Positions 47,427 through 56,759 of a stretch of 58,529 bases of DNA are shown here, in pieces. The stretch is from NCBI RefSeq assembly GCF_003932845.1, contig NZ_RQZH01000016.1:1-58529 (forward strand), in the 5' to 3' direction. Below the pieces are notes generated by a model, which did not search any database, was not told the DNA's origin, and worked only from the letters and a program-made list of their open reading frames with translations. The position numbers and the translations under genes were made by a program. The number at the start of each line of letters is the position of its first letter. The first letter of the stretch is position 1. This stretch comes from Prevotella sp. OH937_COT-195 (GTDB taxonomy: Bacteria > Bacteroidota > Bacteroidia > Bacteroidales > Bacteroidaceae).

Positions 47427-47477
47427 ACAATTGAAAAACAATTTCGGCGGTTTTACAGAACAAATTAAGCGAAATTA
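47427..47477. repeat. Dispersed palindromic repeat, copy D
   Basis: Core caatttcggcggtttt at 47439-47454, followed by the attendant aattaagcgaaatt. It is the shortest copy and lies on the left edge of the candidate origin. Confidence 0.7.
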
Positions 47478-47559
47478 CTTTCATCATGTATATTAAAAAT
47501 AAATCGTTTTTAGTCTTTTATGTTTATATTTTCTTGCGCAACATTATTCGTTACAACCT

Positions 47560-47830
47560 TTAATATTATGTGGAAAACTATGTTGATAACCATGTTTAAA
47601 ACCGTCATGATATTAACACAAGACATTTAACGAAACAAACAATGTTGATAATAAAAATCTTATTTGTGTGTTTTAAAAAACTTTTCCACATAAAATGTAT
47701 AGAAAAAGATATAAACTTATTAATTTTGCAGGCATCAAAATAAATCGTGGATAAACCACTTAAACAACTAATATATAAATAGTAATATGGTTGATAACAT
47801 GTGTATAAATGCGAACAAGATGTGGATTGC
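47560..47830. other. Candidate replication origin (oriC): DnaA-box cluster
   Basis: Within this AT-rich, gene-free stretch are six nonamers with one mismatch to the DnaA box TGTGGATAA or its complement: 47569-47577, 47581-47589, 47643-47651, 47682-47690 (reverse), 47746-47754 and 47800-47808; two more with two mismatches are at 47789-47797 and 47821-47829. The region to the left (47209-47560) is extremely AT-rich and could be the unwinding element. By eye, base composition leans to C on the plus strand in the genes to the left and to G in those on the right, and eight successive genes to the right all run away from it. No dnaA gene is present here. Confidence 0.6.
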
Positions 47831-47936
47831 TTAAAAAGAAGAAAACAAACAAATAGTTTTCAACATTTTCAACACTACATCATACTCATATTCTATTTTT
47901 ATTTTTAAAAAAGAAATAAAAGAAATTAATAATATT

Positions 47937-48926
47937 ATGTTGAAAAACGAATGGAAGGATAAAGGCTTCGTCGACGAACCTATAGCGGAAGGAACAAATC
48001 TGAAAGCAGAGATAAGACATCTCTGTAAGGAAAAGGATGCCATTATCCTTGCACACTACTATACCGTTGGCGAGATACAGGAGGTTGCCGACTTTATAGG
48101 CGATTCGCTTGCATTGGCACAGAAAGCGGCACGGACAGATGCAAAGATAATAGTGATGTGCGGTGTGCATTTTATGGCAGAGACCTGCAAGATACTTTGT
48201 CCGGAGAAAACGGTTCTGTGTCCCGACTTGAATGCAGGATGTTCGCTTGCAGACTCTTGTAATGCCGATGATTTGAAGAAATTCAAGGAGGAACATCCGG
48301 GATATAAAGTAGTAAGTTACGTTAATACTACGGCTGCTGTCAAAGCATTGACAGATATTGTCGTTACGAGTGGTAATGCAAAGAAGATAATAGACAGTAT
48401 GCCGAAGGACGAGAAGATAATATTCGGTCCCGATTATAATCTCGGTTCTTACATCAATTCGGTAACCGGAAGAAATATGCTGCTTTGGAACGGTGGCTGT
48501 CATGTTCACGAACGTTTCTCGGTGGAAAGTATAGTAAGACTTAAAAGAGAACATCCCGATGCTTTGGTACTTGCACATCCCGAATGTAAAGGTCCGGTAC
48601 TTGCGCTTGCCGATGTGGTGGGTTCTACCGCAGTAATACTTAAGCATTGTATTGAAAGTGACAAAAAAGAGTTCATAATAGCAACGGAGTCCGGAATATT
48701 GCATGAGATAGAACGTTGTTGCAAAGGTAAGATGTTCTATCCCGTTCCGCCGGAAATGAGTGAGGATACTCCCGGTTGTTCTTGCAATGAATGCAATTAT
48801 ATGAAACTAAACTCTCTAAGCAAGATATACAATACTTTGAAATACGAATGGCCTGCCGTAGATATTCCGGAGAATATACGCCGTAAGGCAGTGAAACCCA
48901 TTGATAGAATGCTTGAGTTGAGTTAA
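47937..48926 (+). CDS. nadA: Quinolinate synthase A
   Basis: Makes quinolinate from iminoaspartate and dihydroxyacetone phosphate in NAD synthesis, using a 4Fe-4S cluster. The 329-aa protein has the three expected segments: AIILAHYYTVGEIQEVADFIGDS, VMCGVHFMAETCKIL with LNAGCSLADSC, and HPECKGPVLALADVVGSTA. The cluster Cys are in MCGVHFMAE, GCSLADSC and the C-terminal CSCNECNYM. nadB and nadC are not in the window. It is the first gene right of the candidate origin. Confidence 0.96.
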   Translation: MLKNEWKDKGFVDEPIAEGTNLKAEIRHLCKEKDAIILAHYYTVGEIQEVADFIGDSLALAQKAARTDAKIIVMCGVHFMAETCKILCPEKTVLCPDLNAGCSLADSCNADDLKKFKEEHPGYKVVSYVNTTAAVKALTDIVVTSGNAKKIIDSMPKDEKIIFGPDYNLGSYINSVTGRNMLLWNGGCHVHERFSVESIVRLKREHPDALVLAHPECKGPVLALADVVGSTAVILKHCIESDKKEFIIATESGILHEIERCCKGKMFYPVPPEMSEDTPGCSCNECNYMKLNSLSKIYNTLKYEWPAVDIPENIRRKAVKPIDRMLELS

Positions 48927-49017
48927 ATATATTTGAGTAGGTTTTCAAAATCAATTTTATTTTCTTATATATAACGGAATTACCGAAAGACAAACGTAAA
49001 TATACAGACAATTAATT

Positions 49018-50127
49018 TTGAAAACTTACTCCACATATACGGGCAGACATATAGAAAGTCTTGATTTCCTTAAGGCTTTTCTAATATTTACCGTACTTGC
49101 CGAACATTATTTTGGTACGGTATGTTTTGATAATGTAAACAAAGAGAGTTTTCCGTTGCTTTTTTGGTTTAGCGAGATAATCAATGCTTTTTTTAGAGGT
49201 CAGAGTGTGCCTGTTTATTTCTTCATTTCAGGTTATCTCTTTTTCCTCGGCGGTAATTTTTCGTTGGGAAAATATTTCAATAAGGTAAGAAACAGAATAA
49301 AGTCGTTGTTGATACCTTACGTTATATGGAACAGCATTGCCATAATAATGTTACTAATATTGCTGTCATCGTCATTCACTTCCATGATGAGATATGGCGA
49401 TTATATTGATTTCTCCGTATCCAATCTGCTTTCATGTTATTGGATATACGACGGCAATCTTGCAGGGATGAATATTCCTTCATCAACTGCTCCGTTGAAC
49501 ATGCCGTTGTGGTATGTCCGCGATTTGATGCTTCTTATTGTCATTTCTCCCGCAATTCGTTGGTTTTTGAAAAATACGGGGGTGGTATTTCTTATGATTG
49601 CCTGTGGTTTATGGATATATACTTCGGTTGAAACACCGCAAATATATTATCCTTGGGAAGGTATGTTCTTTTTCTCATCGGGTGCTTATTTTTCAATTAA
49701 CGGCAGAGAGATAAGTACTGTTGTCGGTCGAAATCTTATTCCCTACTCGCTATTTTACTTTGTTTTCAGCATAGCGTTAACCATAGGCGGATATTATGAT
49801 GTTGATAACATCTTCTATATCAAGTTTCCGAATATAATATTAGGTTTATTGTTCTTCGTTTCATTTTTCGAACGCATTTCTCATGGAAACTTAATAAACA
49901 GAATGAGGAAATATTTCGGATGTGCTTTTTTTATTTATCTTTCGCATGGATTGATAAACAGTAAGTTCATAAAGATGATGATATTTGCTGTCAAACCCGA
50001 CAACGACACAGAGTGTATTTTCGTTCTTTTATTTTCCTATTTTTCAAACATATTGCTGCTTTATGCCATATACAAATTGCTTGAAAGATTTTATCCCCGT
50101 GTTTTGAATTTGATTACAGGACGCTGA
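49018..50127 (+). CDS. Membrane acyltransferase (acyltransferase_3 family), TTG start
   Basis: A 369-aa multi-pass protein; RHIESLDFLKAFLIFTVLAEHYFG carries the His in the first helix, and VPVYFFISGYLFFLGG follows. The only standard start between the upstream stop (48997-48999) and the conserved N-terminus is TTG at 49018, giving the mature pattern exactly; there is no in-frame ATG nearby. It lies 91 bases after nadA. It is probably involved in acylating a surface glycan. Confidence 0.85.
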   Translation: MKTYSTYTGRHIESLDFLKAFLIFTVLAEHYFGTVCFDNVNKESFPLLFWFSEIINAFFRGQSVPVYFFISGYLFFLGGNFSLGKYFNKVRNRIKSLLIPYVIWNSIAIIMLLILLSSSFTSMMRYGDYIDFSVSNLLSCYWIYDGNLAGMNIPSSTAPLNMPLWYVRDLMLLIVISPAIRWFLKNTGVVFLMIACGLWIYTSVETPQIYYPWEGMFFFSSGAYFSINGREISTVVGRNLIPYSLFYFVFSIALTIGGYYDVDNIFYIKFPNIILGLLFFVSFFERISHGNLINRMRKYFGCAFFIYLSHGLINSKFIKMMIFAVKPDNDTECIFVLLFSYFSNILLLYAIYKLLERFYPRVLNLITGR

Positions 50128-50194
50128 CATAATGTAAAAATAAGGTATGATACTTTTTTTTCGTATATTGTTTTCTGATTATACAAAATTTGTA

Positions 50195-50202
50195 TAACTT
50201 TG
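50195..50202 (+). promoter_or_regulatory. -7 element before the conserved unknown gene/rpoN
   Basis: TAACTTTG fits TAnnTTTG. Since transcription would start around 50208, the ATG at 50204 would lie outside the mRNA, which supports the start at 50222. Confidence 0.5.
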
Positions 50203-50221
50203 TATGCAAAAGAAAAAGGTT

Positions 50222-50866
50222 ATGGCAAGGGACTGTTTATGGCATGAAGAATATTGGCTTTTGCTAATGCAACTTTATCTGAAGAAACCTGTGGGAGTGA
50301 AAGCAACATACAGTAAACCGCTGGTTGACTTGAGTATCGAACTTCATATACCGCCGCAGGTGTTGCGCAAGAAGATGTTCAAACTGCGAAGCATTGACAC
50401 ACCGAGGATAAAGAGATTGTGGGAGAAATATGGTAAAAGTCCGAACAAGCTTGCCGATGGAGTGAGGAAACTACGCCGAATGACCGGATTCAGCAATGCC
50501 GAGGAATTTTATGACGGAGTGGAGATAAACGAGAGTTTCGAAAAATATTTCCGACCGATAGACAGAAGACCGGAATTGAAACCGGTGATGCTGGTAATGA
50601 TTCTTAACCTTTATTTCCGATTGACACCTATAACAATGGTTGAGGAAACACCGGAGGTACGGCATCTTGCAAAGATGATGAAGATAAGCCCCGATACTGT
50701 GGTAGAGGTGATGGAAATATTCCAAATATACGACCCTTACCTTAATCGCGAAGATATGATTTTCAGTACACTGCTCGCTCCGTGCCAAGAATTGTGGCAG
50801 CGTTTCGGGAATGACAAACTTGAAGAACTATCTGCACTTTCGGCACAGTTGGTTGAGTATTTTTGA
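50222..50866 (+). CDS. Conserved protein of unknown function upstream of rpoN
   Basis: A 214-aa soluble, mainly helical protein. It opens MARDCLWHEEYWLLLMQLYL, has VDLSIELHIPPQVLRKKMFKL, KPVMLVMILNLYFRLTP, and MKISPDTVVEVMEIFQIYD. The layout suggests winged-helix or helix-turn-helix pieces (LSIELHIPPQVLRKKM; LAKMMKISPDTVVEVMEIF), so nucleic-acid binding is possible. It is 5 bases before rpoN, and transcriptional coupling suggests a link to sigma-54. A longer frame from 50204 is open but its start lies upstream of the likely transcription start. Confidence 0.7.
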   Translation: MARDCLWHEEYWLLLMQLYLKKPVGVKATYSKPLVDLSIELHIPPQVLRKKMFKLRSIDTPRIKRLWEKYGKSPNKLADGVRKLRRMTGFSNAEEFYDGVEINESFEKYFRPIDRRPELKPVMLVMILNLYFRLTPITMVEETPEVRHLAKMMKISPDTVVEVMEIFQIYDPYLNREDMIFSTLLAPCQELWQRFGNDKLEELSALSAQLVEYF

Positions 50867-50871
50867 TAATT

Positions 50872-52374
50872 ATGTCACAAAGGTTGATACAGACTCAGGA
50901 GCAGAAATTGGTACAGCAACAGAAACTTACGCAACAACAGATGTTGCAGGTGAAGTTGCTGGAAATGCCTATTGCCGAACTCGAACAAAGCGTGCAAGCC
51001 GAGATAGACGATAACCCGGCACTTGAAATTGCCGCTACGGATAATGACGATTATACTGTTGAACCGGCGGATGTTGACTTGTATGAAGATGACACTGATT
51101 TCGAACAAAGCACGGAACGTGAAGAACGCAAGGACGAACTCGACAATGTGTTGAAGAACATGGTTGGCGATGACGAGATGCCGGAGCCGAGCGGTGCATC
51201 ATTCGGAAATTATGGCAACGCCGATTATGAAGAGATTACATACGGCGACCGTAAATCTTTCTACGACAGACTTAACGAACAGATTGGCGAACTTGACCTG
51301 AATGAACGAAAGAGAGAGATAATGGAATATATAATAGGTTCTCTCGACAATGACGGACTACTCCGTAAAAAAATCGACGACATAGTAGATGAACTTGCCA
51401 TATATAATAACATATATACCTCTGAAAGTGAGGTAACGGAGATATTGGAAGATATACAGGAGTTTGACCCTGCCGGTATCGGGGCACGGACACTGAAAGA
51501 ATGTCTGCTGATACAGATAGAACGTAAAAAGGCAAACCCTATGAGACTGATGCTTCATGACATTATAGAGAATCACTACGATGATTTCATGGGAAAACAC
51601 TGGGACAAAATAGTGCAGACCATGGGTATCGGAGAAGACGATGTGACACTGCTGCGCGAAGAGTTGCGACGGCTTAACCCCAAACCCGGTGCTTCTCTTG
51701 GCGAAGCGGAAGGAAGAAACATGCAGCAGATAACACCCGACTTTGTTATAGATACCGCGGAAGACGGCACCGTGACATTCTCGATAACAAAGGGGCGAAT
51801 ACCGGAATTGTATGTAAGTGAATCTTTTACAGATCTTGTAAAGACATATAGGAAAGACAAAAGCAAACTCGGCACGAAGGAAAAAGAGGCTCTTATATAT
51901 GCCAAAGAGAGAATAGACCGCGCAAAAGGGTTTATCGAGGCGGTGAAACAACGCCGACATACACTTTATGTCACAATGCGTGCCATAATAGACATACAGA
52001 GGAAATATTTTGTCAACGGCGATGAGGGAGAACTTAAACCGATGATATTGAAAGACATTGCAGAACGTACCGGACTCGACATAAGTACCGTGTCGAGGGT
52101 AAGCAATCAGAAATATGCGCAAACAAGATGGGGAACGTTCCGGCTTAGGCATTTCTTCAGTGACAGCATAAAGACCGACAGCGGTGAAGAACTGTCAACA
52201 AGAAAACTGAAAACGGTACTGCGCGAGATAATAGAAAGCGAAGACAAGCGTAAACCTTTGGGTGACGATGCACTGAGCAAAGAAATGAAACGTCGCGGTT
52301 TTCCGATAGCGAGGCGTACCGTTTCGAAATACAGAGAACAAATGGGAATACCGGTTGCAAGATTGAGAAAATAA
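50872..52374 (+). CDS. rpoN: RNA polymerase sigma-54 factor
   Basis: Sigma-54 directs RNA polymerase to -24/-12 promoters and needs enhancer-binding ATPases. The 500-aa protein has the Gln-rich region I (QTQEQKLVQQQKLTQQQ), an acidic region II (EDDTDFEQSTEREERKDE), the core-binding domain (FDPAGIGARTLKECLLIQ), the HTH (LKDIAERTGLDISTVSRVSNQKYAQT) and the RpoN box ARRTVSKYREQMGIP at the C-terminus. I use ATG 50872, 5 bases after the upstream gene. It overlaps the PAP2 gene by one base (TAATG). Confidence 0.97.
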   Translation: MSQRLIQTQEQKLVQQQKLTQQQMLQVKLLEMPIAELEQSVQAEIDDNPALEIAATDNDDYTVEPADVDLYEDDTDFEQSTEREERKDELDNVLKNMVGDDEMPEPSGASFGNYGNADYEEITYGDRKSFYDRLNEQIGELDLNERKREIMEYIIGSLDNDGLLRKKIDDIVDELAIYNNIYTSESEVTEILEDIQEFDPAGIGARTLKECLLIQIERKKANPMRLMLHDIIENHYDDFMGKHWDKIVQTMGIGEDDVTLLREELRRLNPKPGASLGEAEGRNMQQITPDFVIDTAEDGTVTFSITKGRIPELYVSESFTDLVKTYRKDKSKLGTKEKEALIYAKERIDRAKGFIEAVKQRRHTLYVTMRAIIDIQRKYFVNGDEGELKPMILKDIAERTGLDISTVSRVSNQKYAQTRWGTFRLRHFFSDSIKTDSGEELSTRKLKTVLREIIESEDKRKPLGDDALSKEMKRRGFPIARRTVSKYREQMGIPVARLRK

Positions 52375-53003
52375 TGACTGAGAAGAAACTGATACTTGTT
52401 TCGAGGGTGATAAGTTCGATAGTCACACCATTCTATTTGCCGATGTTCGGCATGATAGTACTGTTCATGTTCACATATCTCGGTATGCTCGATACTTGGA
52501 TAAAGTTGCGTGTACTGCTGATAGTGTATGTTTTCACAGTGATACTACCCACCTATCTCATACGTTTCTATCACAACTACCACGGGTGGACACCGATACA
52601 GATAGGTTCCAAGGAACGCCGCATGGTGCCTTATGTTATAAGCATAGTGTGTTACTTTGTATGTTACTACATAATAAATCTGCTTCACATGCCGCATTTA
52701 ATAGGTACGGTAATCATGGCGGCACTCGTGTTGCAGGTGGCTTGTGCATTTGTCAACTTGCGATGGAAAGTATCGACACACTCGGCAGCCATAGGCGGCG
52801 TGATAGGTGCGGTAATTGCTTTCTCGTTTCTTTTTTCGTTCAATCCCACATGGTGGTTGTTCGCGCTTTTCTTCATGTCAGGATTGGTAGGCACAAGTAG
52901 AATGATACTCCGTCAGCATACTCTCGTAGAAGTGGTAATGGGCTTTGCAATTGGCATTGTGTTGGCATTCCTTGCAGTTATATATTATAGGAACATCGTG
53001 TAA
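52374..53003 (+). CDS. PAP2-like membrane protein
   Basis: A 209-aa protein with six hydrophobic segments. Short PAP2 motifs are visible: KVSTHSAAIGGV (SxHS) and RMILRQHTLVEVVMG (R-x5-H). The first motif of classical PAP2 (KxxxxxxRP) is weak (GSKERRMVPYV). It is translationally coupled to rpoN (TAATG) and followed 36 bases later by purE. Substrate unknown; a lipid or polyprenyl phosphatase is likely. Confidence 0.8.
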   Translation: MTEKKLILVSRVISSIVTPFYLPMFGMIVLFMFTYLGMLDTWIKLRVLLIVYVFTVILPTYLIRFYHNYHGWTPIQIGSKERRMVPYVISIVCYFVCYYIINLLHMPHLIGTVIMAALVLQVACAFVNLRWKVSTHSAAIGGVIGAVIAFSFLFSFNPTWWLFALFFMSGLVGTSRMILRQHTLVEVVMGFAIGIVLAFLAVIYYRNIV

Positions 53004-53039
53004 GAACATAATTTTAAAAACATAATAAATATATTATTT

Positions 53040-53546
53040 ATGAATCCGTTGGTAAGTATAATCATGGGCAGTACGAGCGACATGCCCGTTATGGAGAAGG
53101 CAATGATATTTCTAAACGATATGGAAATACCGTTCGAGGTAAACGCCTTGTCGGCACATCGCACGCCGAAAGCCGTGGAAGAGTTTGCCGCTAATGCCGC
53201 GGGTCGTGGCGTTAAGGTTATAATAGCCGGTGCCGGCATGGCTGCCGCTCTGCCCGGAGTAATCGCTGCACAGACCACTTTGCCTGTTGTGGGTGTCCCC
53301 ATAAAAGGTTCGGTACTTGACGGCATGGATGCGTTATACAGCATATTGCAGATGCCGCCGGGAATTCCCGTGGCAACAGTGGCAATCAATGGTGCCATGA
53401 ATGCCGCAATTCTTGCCATGCAGATAATCGCTCTTGGCGACGAGAAGATGGCGAAACGGTTTTCCGATTATAAGTCGGGACTGGGCAAGAAGATAGAAAA
53501 AGCCAACAAGGAATTGGAGGAAATAAAGTTTGAATACAAAGTTTGA
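53040..53546 (+). CDS. purE: N5-carboxyaminoimidazole ribonucleotide mutase
   Basis: A 168-aa enzyme of purine synthesis converting N5-CAIR to CAIR. GSTSDMPVMEKA binds the phosphate, and SAHRTPKAVEEF has the catalytic His; GAGMAAALPGVIAAQTTLPVVGVP follows. purK and the rest of the pathway are not here. ispG begins 1 base later. Confidence 0.96.
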   Translation: MNPLVSIIMGSTSDMPVMEKAMIFLNDMEIPFEVNALSAHRTPKAVEEFAANAAGRGVKVIIAGAGMAAALPGVIAAQTTLPVVGVPIKGSVLDGMDALYSILQMPPGIPVATVAINGAMNAAILAMQIIALGDEKMAKRFSDYKSGLGKKIEKANKELEEIKFEYKV

Positions 53547-53547
53547 C

Positions 53548-54945
53548 ATGTCTCTGAAACGTAGATTAACATCGGTAACGAAAGTAGGCAACATCGAAAT
53601 AGGGGGCAAAAACCCTGTTCGTATCCAGTCGATGGCAACCACAGACACCAACGACACCGAAGCATCAGTGGCGCAGGCAAAACGAATCATAGATGCCGGA
53701 GGCGAGTTGGTTCGCTTTACAACGCAGGGAATACGTGAGGCGGAAAACATGAAAAACATAAGTGCCGCACTGAAAGCCGACGGATATGATGCCCCGCTTG
53801 TTGCCGACGTACACTTCACCGCACATACCGCCGATGTGGCGGCAAAGTATTGTGAGAAGGTAAGGATTAACCCGGGAAACTATGTTGACCCCGGACGTAC
53901 TTTCAAACATCTTGAATATACTGATGATGAATATGCCGATGAACTGAAGAAGATAGAACGGAAACTTGTGCCGTTTCTCAATATATGCAAGGAGCGACAT
54001 ACCGCCGTACGCATCGGGGTGAACCACGGTTCGTTGTCAGACCGTATCATGTCGAGATACGGAGACACACCGGCGGGAATAGTTGAGAGCTGCATGGAGT
54101 TTCTGAGAATATGCCGTTGCGAGAAATTCAACGATATTGTCATTTCCATAAAGGCATCAAACACGGTGGTAATGGTAACTACCGTGCGACTTCTTGTCCA
54201 GACAATGGACAAAGAAGGTATGCACTATCCGCTGCATCTCGGTGTTACGGAGGCAGGCGAAGGAGAGGACGGGCGCATAAAGAGTGCGGTAGGCATCGGA
54301 GCATTGCTCACCGAAGGCATCGGAGACACTATACGCGTGTCGCTCTCCGAAGAGCCGGAGGCGGAAATACCGGTTGCACGCCGTCTTGTGGAACTTATAC
54401 CGGAATGCACCGAACTGCGACGGAATGCAGTGATAGAATACGGTACGCTGTATCTTGACCTTAATGCTTCGACATGGGAAGACTTGCAACTGAAAGCGGC
54501 AATGGCGGCAGGAGCAATATTGATTGACAAACGTGCCGGTGACCTGCGCATATCTTGTAAGATTGAGAACGGAACTCAGGCGGTACCTACAGCAGAGCAA
54601 CTGACATCTCTACAAGATTCAATACTTCAGGCGGCACGCATAAAATTTACCAAGACAGAGTATATTTCGTGTCCGGGTTGCGGACGTACATTATACGATT
54701 TGCGCTCCACCATCGCACGGATAAAAGAGGCCACGAAAGGCATGGTGGGCGTGAAGATAGGTATAATGGGCTGCATAGTGAACGGACCGGGAGAGATGGC
54801 AGACGCCGACTATGGATATGTCGGGGCGGGACGCGGAAAGATAAGCCTGTACAAGAACAAGGAATGTGTGATGAAGAACATTCCGGAAGAAGAGGCGGTG
54901 GACAGACTATTGGAGTTGATAGCCGCCGACCGTAAGACCGATTGA
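53548..54945 (+). CDS. ispG: 4-hydroxy-3-methylbut-2-enyl diphosphate synthase (GcpE)
   Basis: An iron-sulfur enzyme of the non-mevalonate isoprenoid pathway. The TIM-barrel part starts VGNIEIGGKNPVRIQSMATTDT and includes VADVHFTAHTADVAA, RINPGNYVD and HLGVTEAGEGEDGRIKSAVGIG. The C-terminal 4Fe-4S domain carries ISCPGCGRTLYDL and GIMGCIVNGPGEMADADYGYVG, so all three Cys are present. At 465 aa it is longer than the E. coli type (372) but shorter than the ~600-aa three-domain type I expect for Bacteroidetes and plants; only ~60 residues (ECTELRRNAVIEYGTLYLDL onward) remain where the insertion domain should be. I use ATG 53548; a TTG at 53530 would overlap purE. Confidence 0.93.
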   Translation: MSLKRRLTSVTKVGNIEIGGKNPVRIQSMATTDTNDTEASVAQAKRIIDAGGELVRFTTQGIREAENMKNISAALKADGYDAPLVADVHFTAHTADVAAKYCEKVRINPGNYVDPGRTFKHLEYTDDEYADELKKIERKLVPFLNICKERHTAVRIGVNHGSLSDRIMSRYGDTPAGIVESCMEFLRICRCEKFNDIVISIKASNTVVMVTTVRLLVQTMDKEGMHYPLHLGVTEAGEGEDGRIKSAVGIGALLTEGIGDTIRVSLSEEPEAEIPVARRLVELIPECTELRRNAVIEYGTLYLDLNASTWEDLQLKAAMAAGAILIDKRAGDLRISCKIENGTQAVPTAEQLTSLQDSILQAARIKFTKTEYISCPGCGRTLYDLRSTIARIKEATKGMVGVKIGIMGCIVNGPGEMADADYGYVGAGRGKISLYKNKECVMKNIPEEEAVDRLLELIAADRKTD

Positions 54946-55016
54946 CTGCATTTTATTGTATTGTCGTAGTTCGTCTCGTTTGTTTTTTGTAAATTAAGCG
55001 TCAGCAAAATCATGGA

Positions 55017-56666
55017 ATGATGAAGAACATACATACGCTGAACACCACCGCAACACCGCCGCCGCGATTTACATACCCGTTTTGTTACGAGCCGCACAAA
55101 CTTTGTAAGGAGGCTGCTGCAATGGTGCGGGAATATATAAGGGATAACAAGGTGTTGCGAAAAGATGCCGACAGCGGAAAGATGTTCGGAGTATTGGTGG
55201 TGGAATTGCCATCGAACGACGGTGATAAACAGTCTTCCATTGCATTTCTTGCAGCTTACAGCGGATTGCTTGCCGGGCGGAACGACTGGGAATGGTTTGT
55301 GCCTCCGGTGTTCGATGCACAGCGGAAAGAAGGTGTTTTCAAAATGCGCGAGGTGGAAATTTCGTCTGTCAACAAGCAGATAGATACCATTAGTAACGAT
55401 ACCGAGACATTGCGTCTGCGTAGAGAACTCGCAACGCGTCGGGAAGAAGGGCGGTTGGCGGTGGAAAAATACAAGTCTGTAATGGAACAGGCGAAGAAAA
55501 TACGCGACATGAAACGCATGCAACGCAACATCGAACCTGATGTTGCCACAGAACTGACGAGGGAAAGCCAGTTCCAAAAGGCAGAACTGAAAAGGATAAG
55601 GAAATTGTATGCTGCCGGTGTGGCTCGTGCAGAGGAGGCACTGAAAGATGTTGACAACAGACTTGAAAGTTTGCGACGGCATCGTCGCGAGATGTCTGAA
55701 GACTTGCAGAAATGGCTCTTCGGAAAGTATGAAATGCTTAATGCAAAGGGAGAGAAGAGAAACCTTGTGGATATATTCCACAATTTTAATGGGAAAATGC
55801 CACCGGCGGCGGCGGGAGATTGTTGTGCGCCTAAGTTGTTGCAATATGCCTATCTAAACAAACTGAAACCGCTTTGCATGGCGGAGTTCTGGTGGGGCGA
55901 ATCGCCGAAAGCCGAGATACGCCGGCATCTAGCATACTATCCGGCATGCCGCAGCAGATGTCTGCCGATACTTTCGTGGATGATGCGGGGACTTGCCGTT
56001 GACTCTAATCCGCAGGAAAATACGGAAAGTCAGTTTTTGCCTGTAATATACGAGGATGACGATATATGGGTGGTTGACAAGCCATCGGGGATGTTGAGCG
56101 TACCGGGTAAGATAAGGCGTGAGTCGGCATTCGACATATTGAAAGCGAAATGTGTGCAAGGACACGAACCGCTCGTGGTACACCGGCTCGACATGGAGAC
56201 TTCGGGGTTGCTGATATTTGCGAAGAATGCCGCTGCGCAGAAAAGTTTGCAGCGACAGTTCGAACACAGAATGGTTGAAAAGAGGTATGTGGCAGTGGTA
56301 TCGCCCGTACCGAAAAAGTGCAGCGGAACAATTTCACTGCCAATGCGTCCCAACCCGATGGATCGCCCGCGACAGTTGATTGACATAGATGGAGGACGCG
56401 AGGCAATAACGAGATATGAAGTAATTGTTGAAGATGGGAAAGCGGCATGCGTGGCTCTTTATCCGGTAACGGGACGCACTCATCAACTGCGTGTCCACTG
56501 CGCACACCGCGATGGATTGAACTGCCCTATCGTCGGCGATGCTTTATATGGATTTCCGGACAAACGATTGATGCTGCATTGCGAGCGCATTACGGTGGTT
56601 TCTGCCTCAGGCATGCGACAAGAGTTTTTCTCGGAAGCACCTTTTACAATACCTCTGCAAAAGTAA
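55017..56666 (+). CDS. RluA-family RNA pseudouridine synthase with N-terminal coiled coil
   Basis: A 549-aa protein in two parts. Residues ~1-330 contain a long coiled-coil region (~105-240: TLRLRRELATRREEGRLAVEKY, RDMKRMQRNIEPDVATELTRE). Residues ~335-549 are the catalytic domain: DDIWVVDKPSGMLSVPGK, then VVHRLDMETSGLLIFAK with the catalytic Asp, then VTGRTHQLRVHCAH and GDALYG. This architecture recurs in Bacteroidetes; the target uridine (23S rRNA or tRNA) is not known. It follows ispG by 71 bases and ends before a 15-bp terminator. Confidence 0.93.
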   Translation: MMKNIHTLNTTATPPPRFTYPFCYEPHKLCKEAAAMVREYIRDNKVLRKDADSGKMFGVLVVELPSNDGDKQSSIAFLAAYSGLLAGRNDWEWFVPPVFDAQRKEGVFKMREVEISSVNKQIDTISNDTETLRLRRELATRREEGRLAVEKYKSVMEQAKKIRDMKRMQRNIEPDVATELTRESQFQKAELKRIRKLYAAGVARAEEALKDVDNRLESLRRHRREMSEDLQKWLFGKYEMLNAKGEKRNLVDIFHNFNGKMPPAAAGDCCAPKLLQYAYLNKLKPLCMAEFWWGESPKAEIRRHLAYYPACRSRCLPILSWMMRGLAVDSNPQENTESQFLPVIYEDDDIWVVDKPSGMLSVPGKIRRESAFDILKAKCVQGHEPLVVHRLDMETSGLLIFAKNAAAQKSLQRQFEHRMVEKRYVAVVSPVPKKCSGTISLPMRPNPMDRPRQLIDIDGGREAITRYEVIVEDGKAACVALYPVTGRTHQLRVHCAHRDGLNCPIVGDALYGFPDKRLMLHCERITVVSASGMRQEFFSEAPFTIPLQK

Positions 56667-56759
56667 TTACCCACATTACTGTCTATACATATTTTTCACC
56701 GGCATATATTATGTTGCGAGTTGATAACGAGAATGTTTGTCATTCGCCTGAAACTTTTC

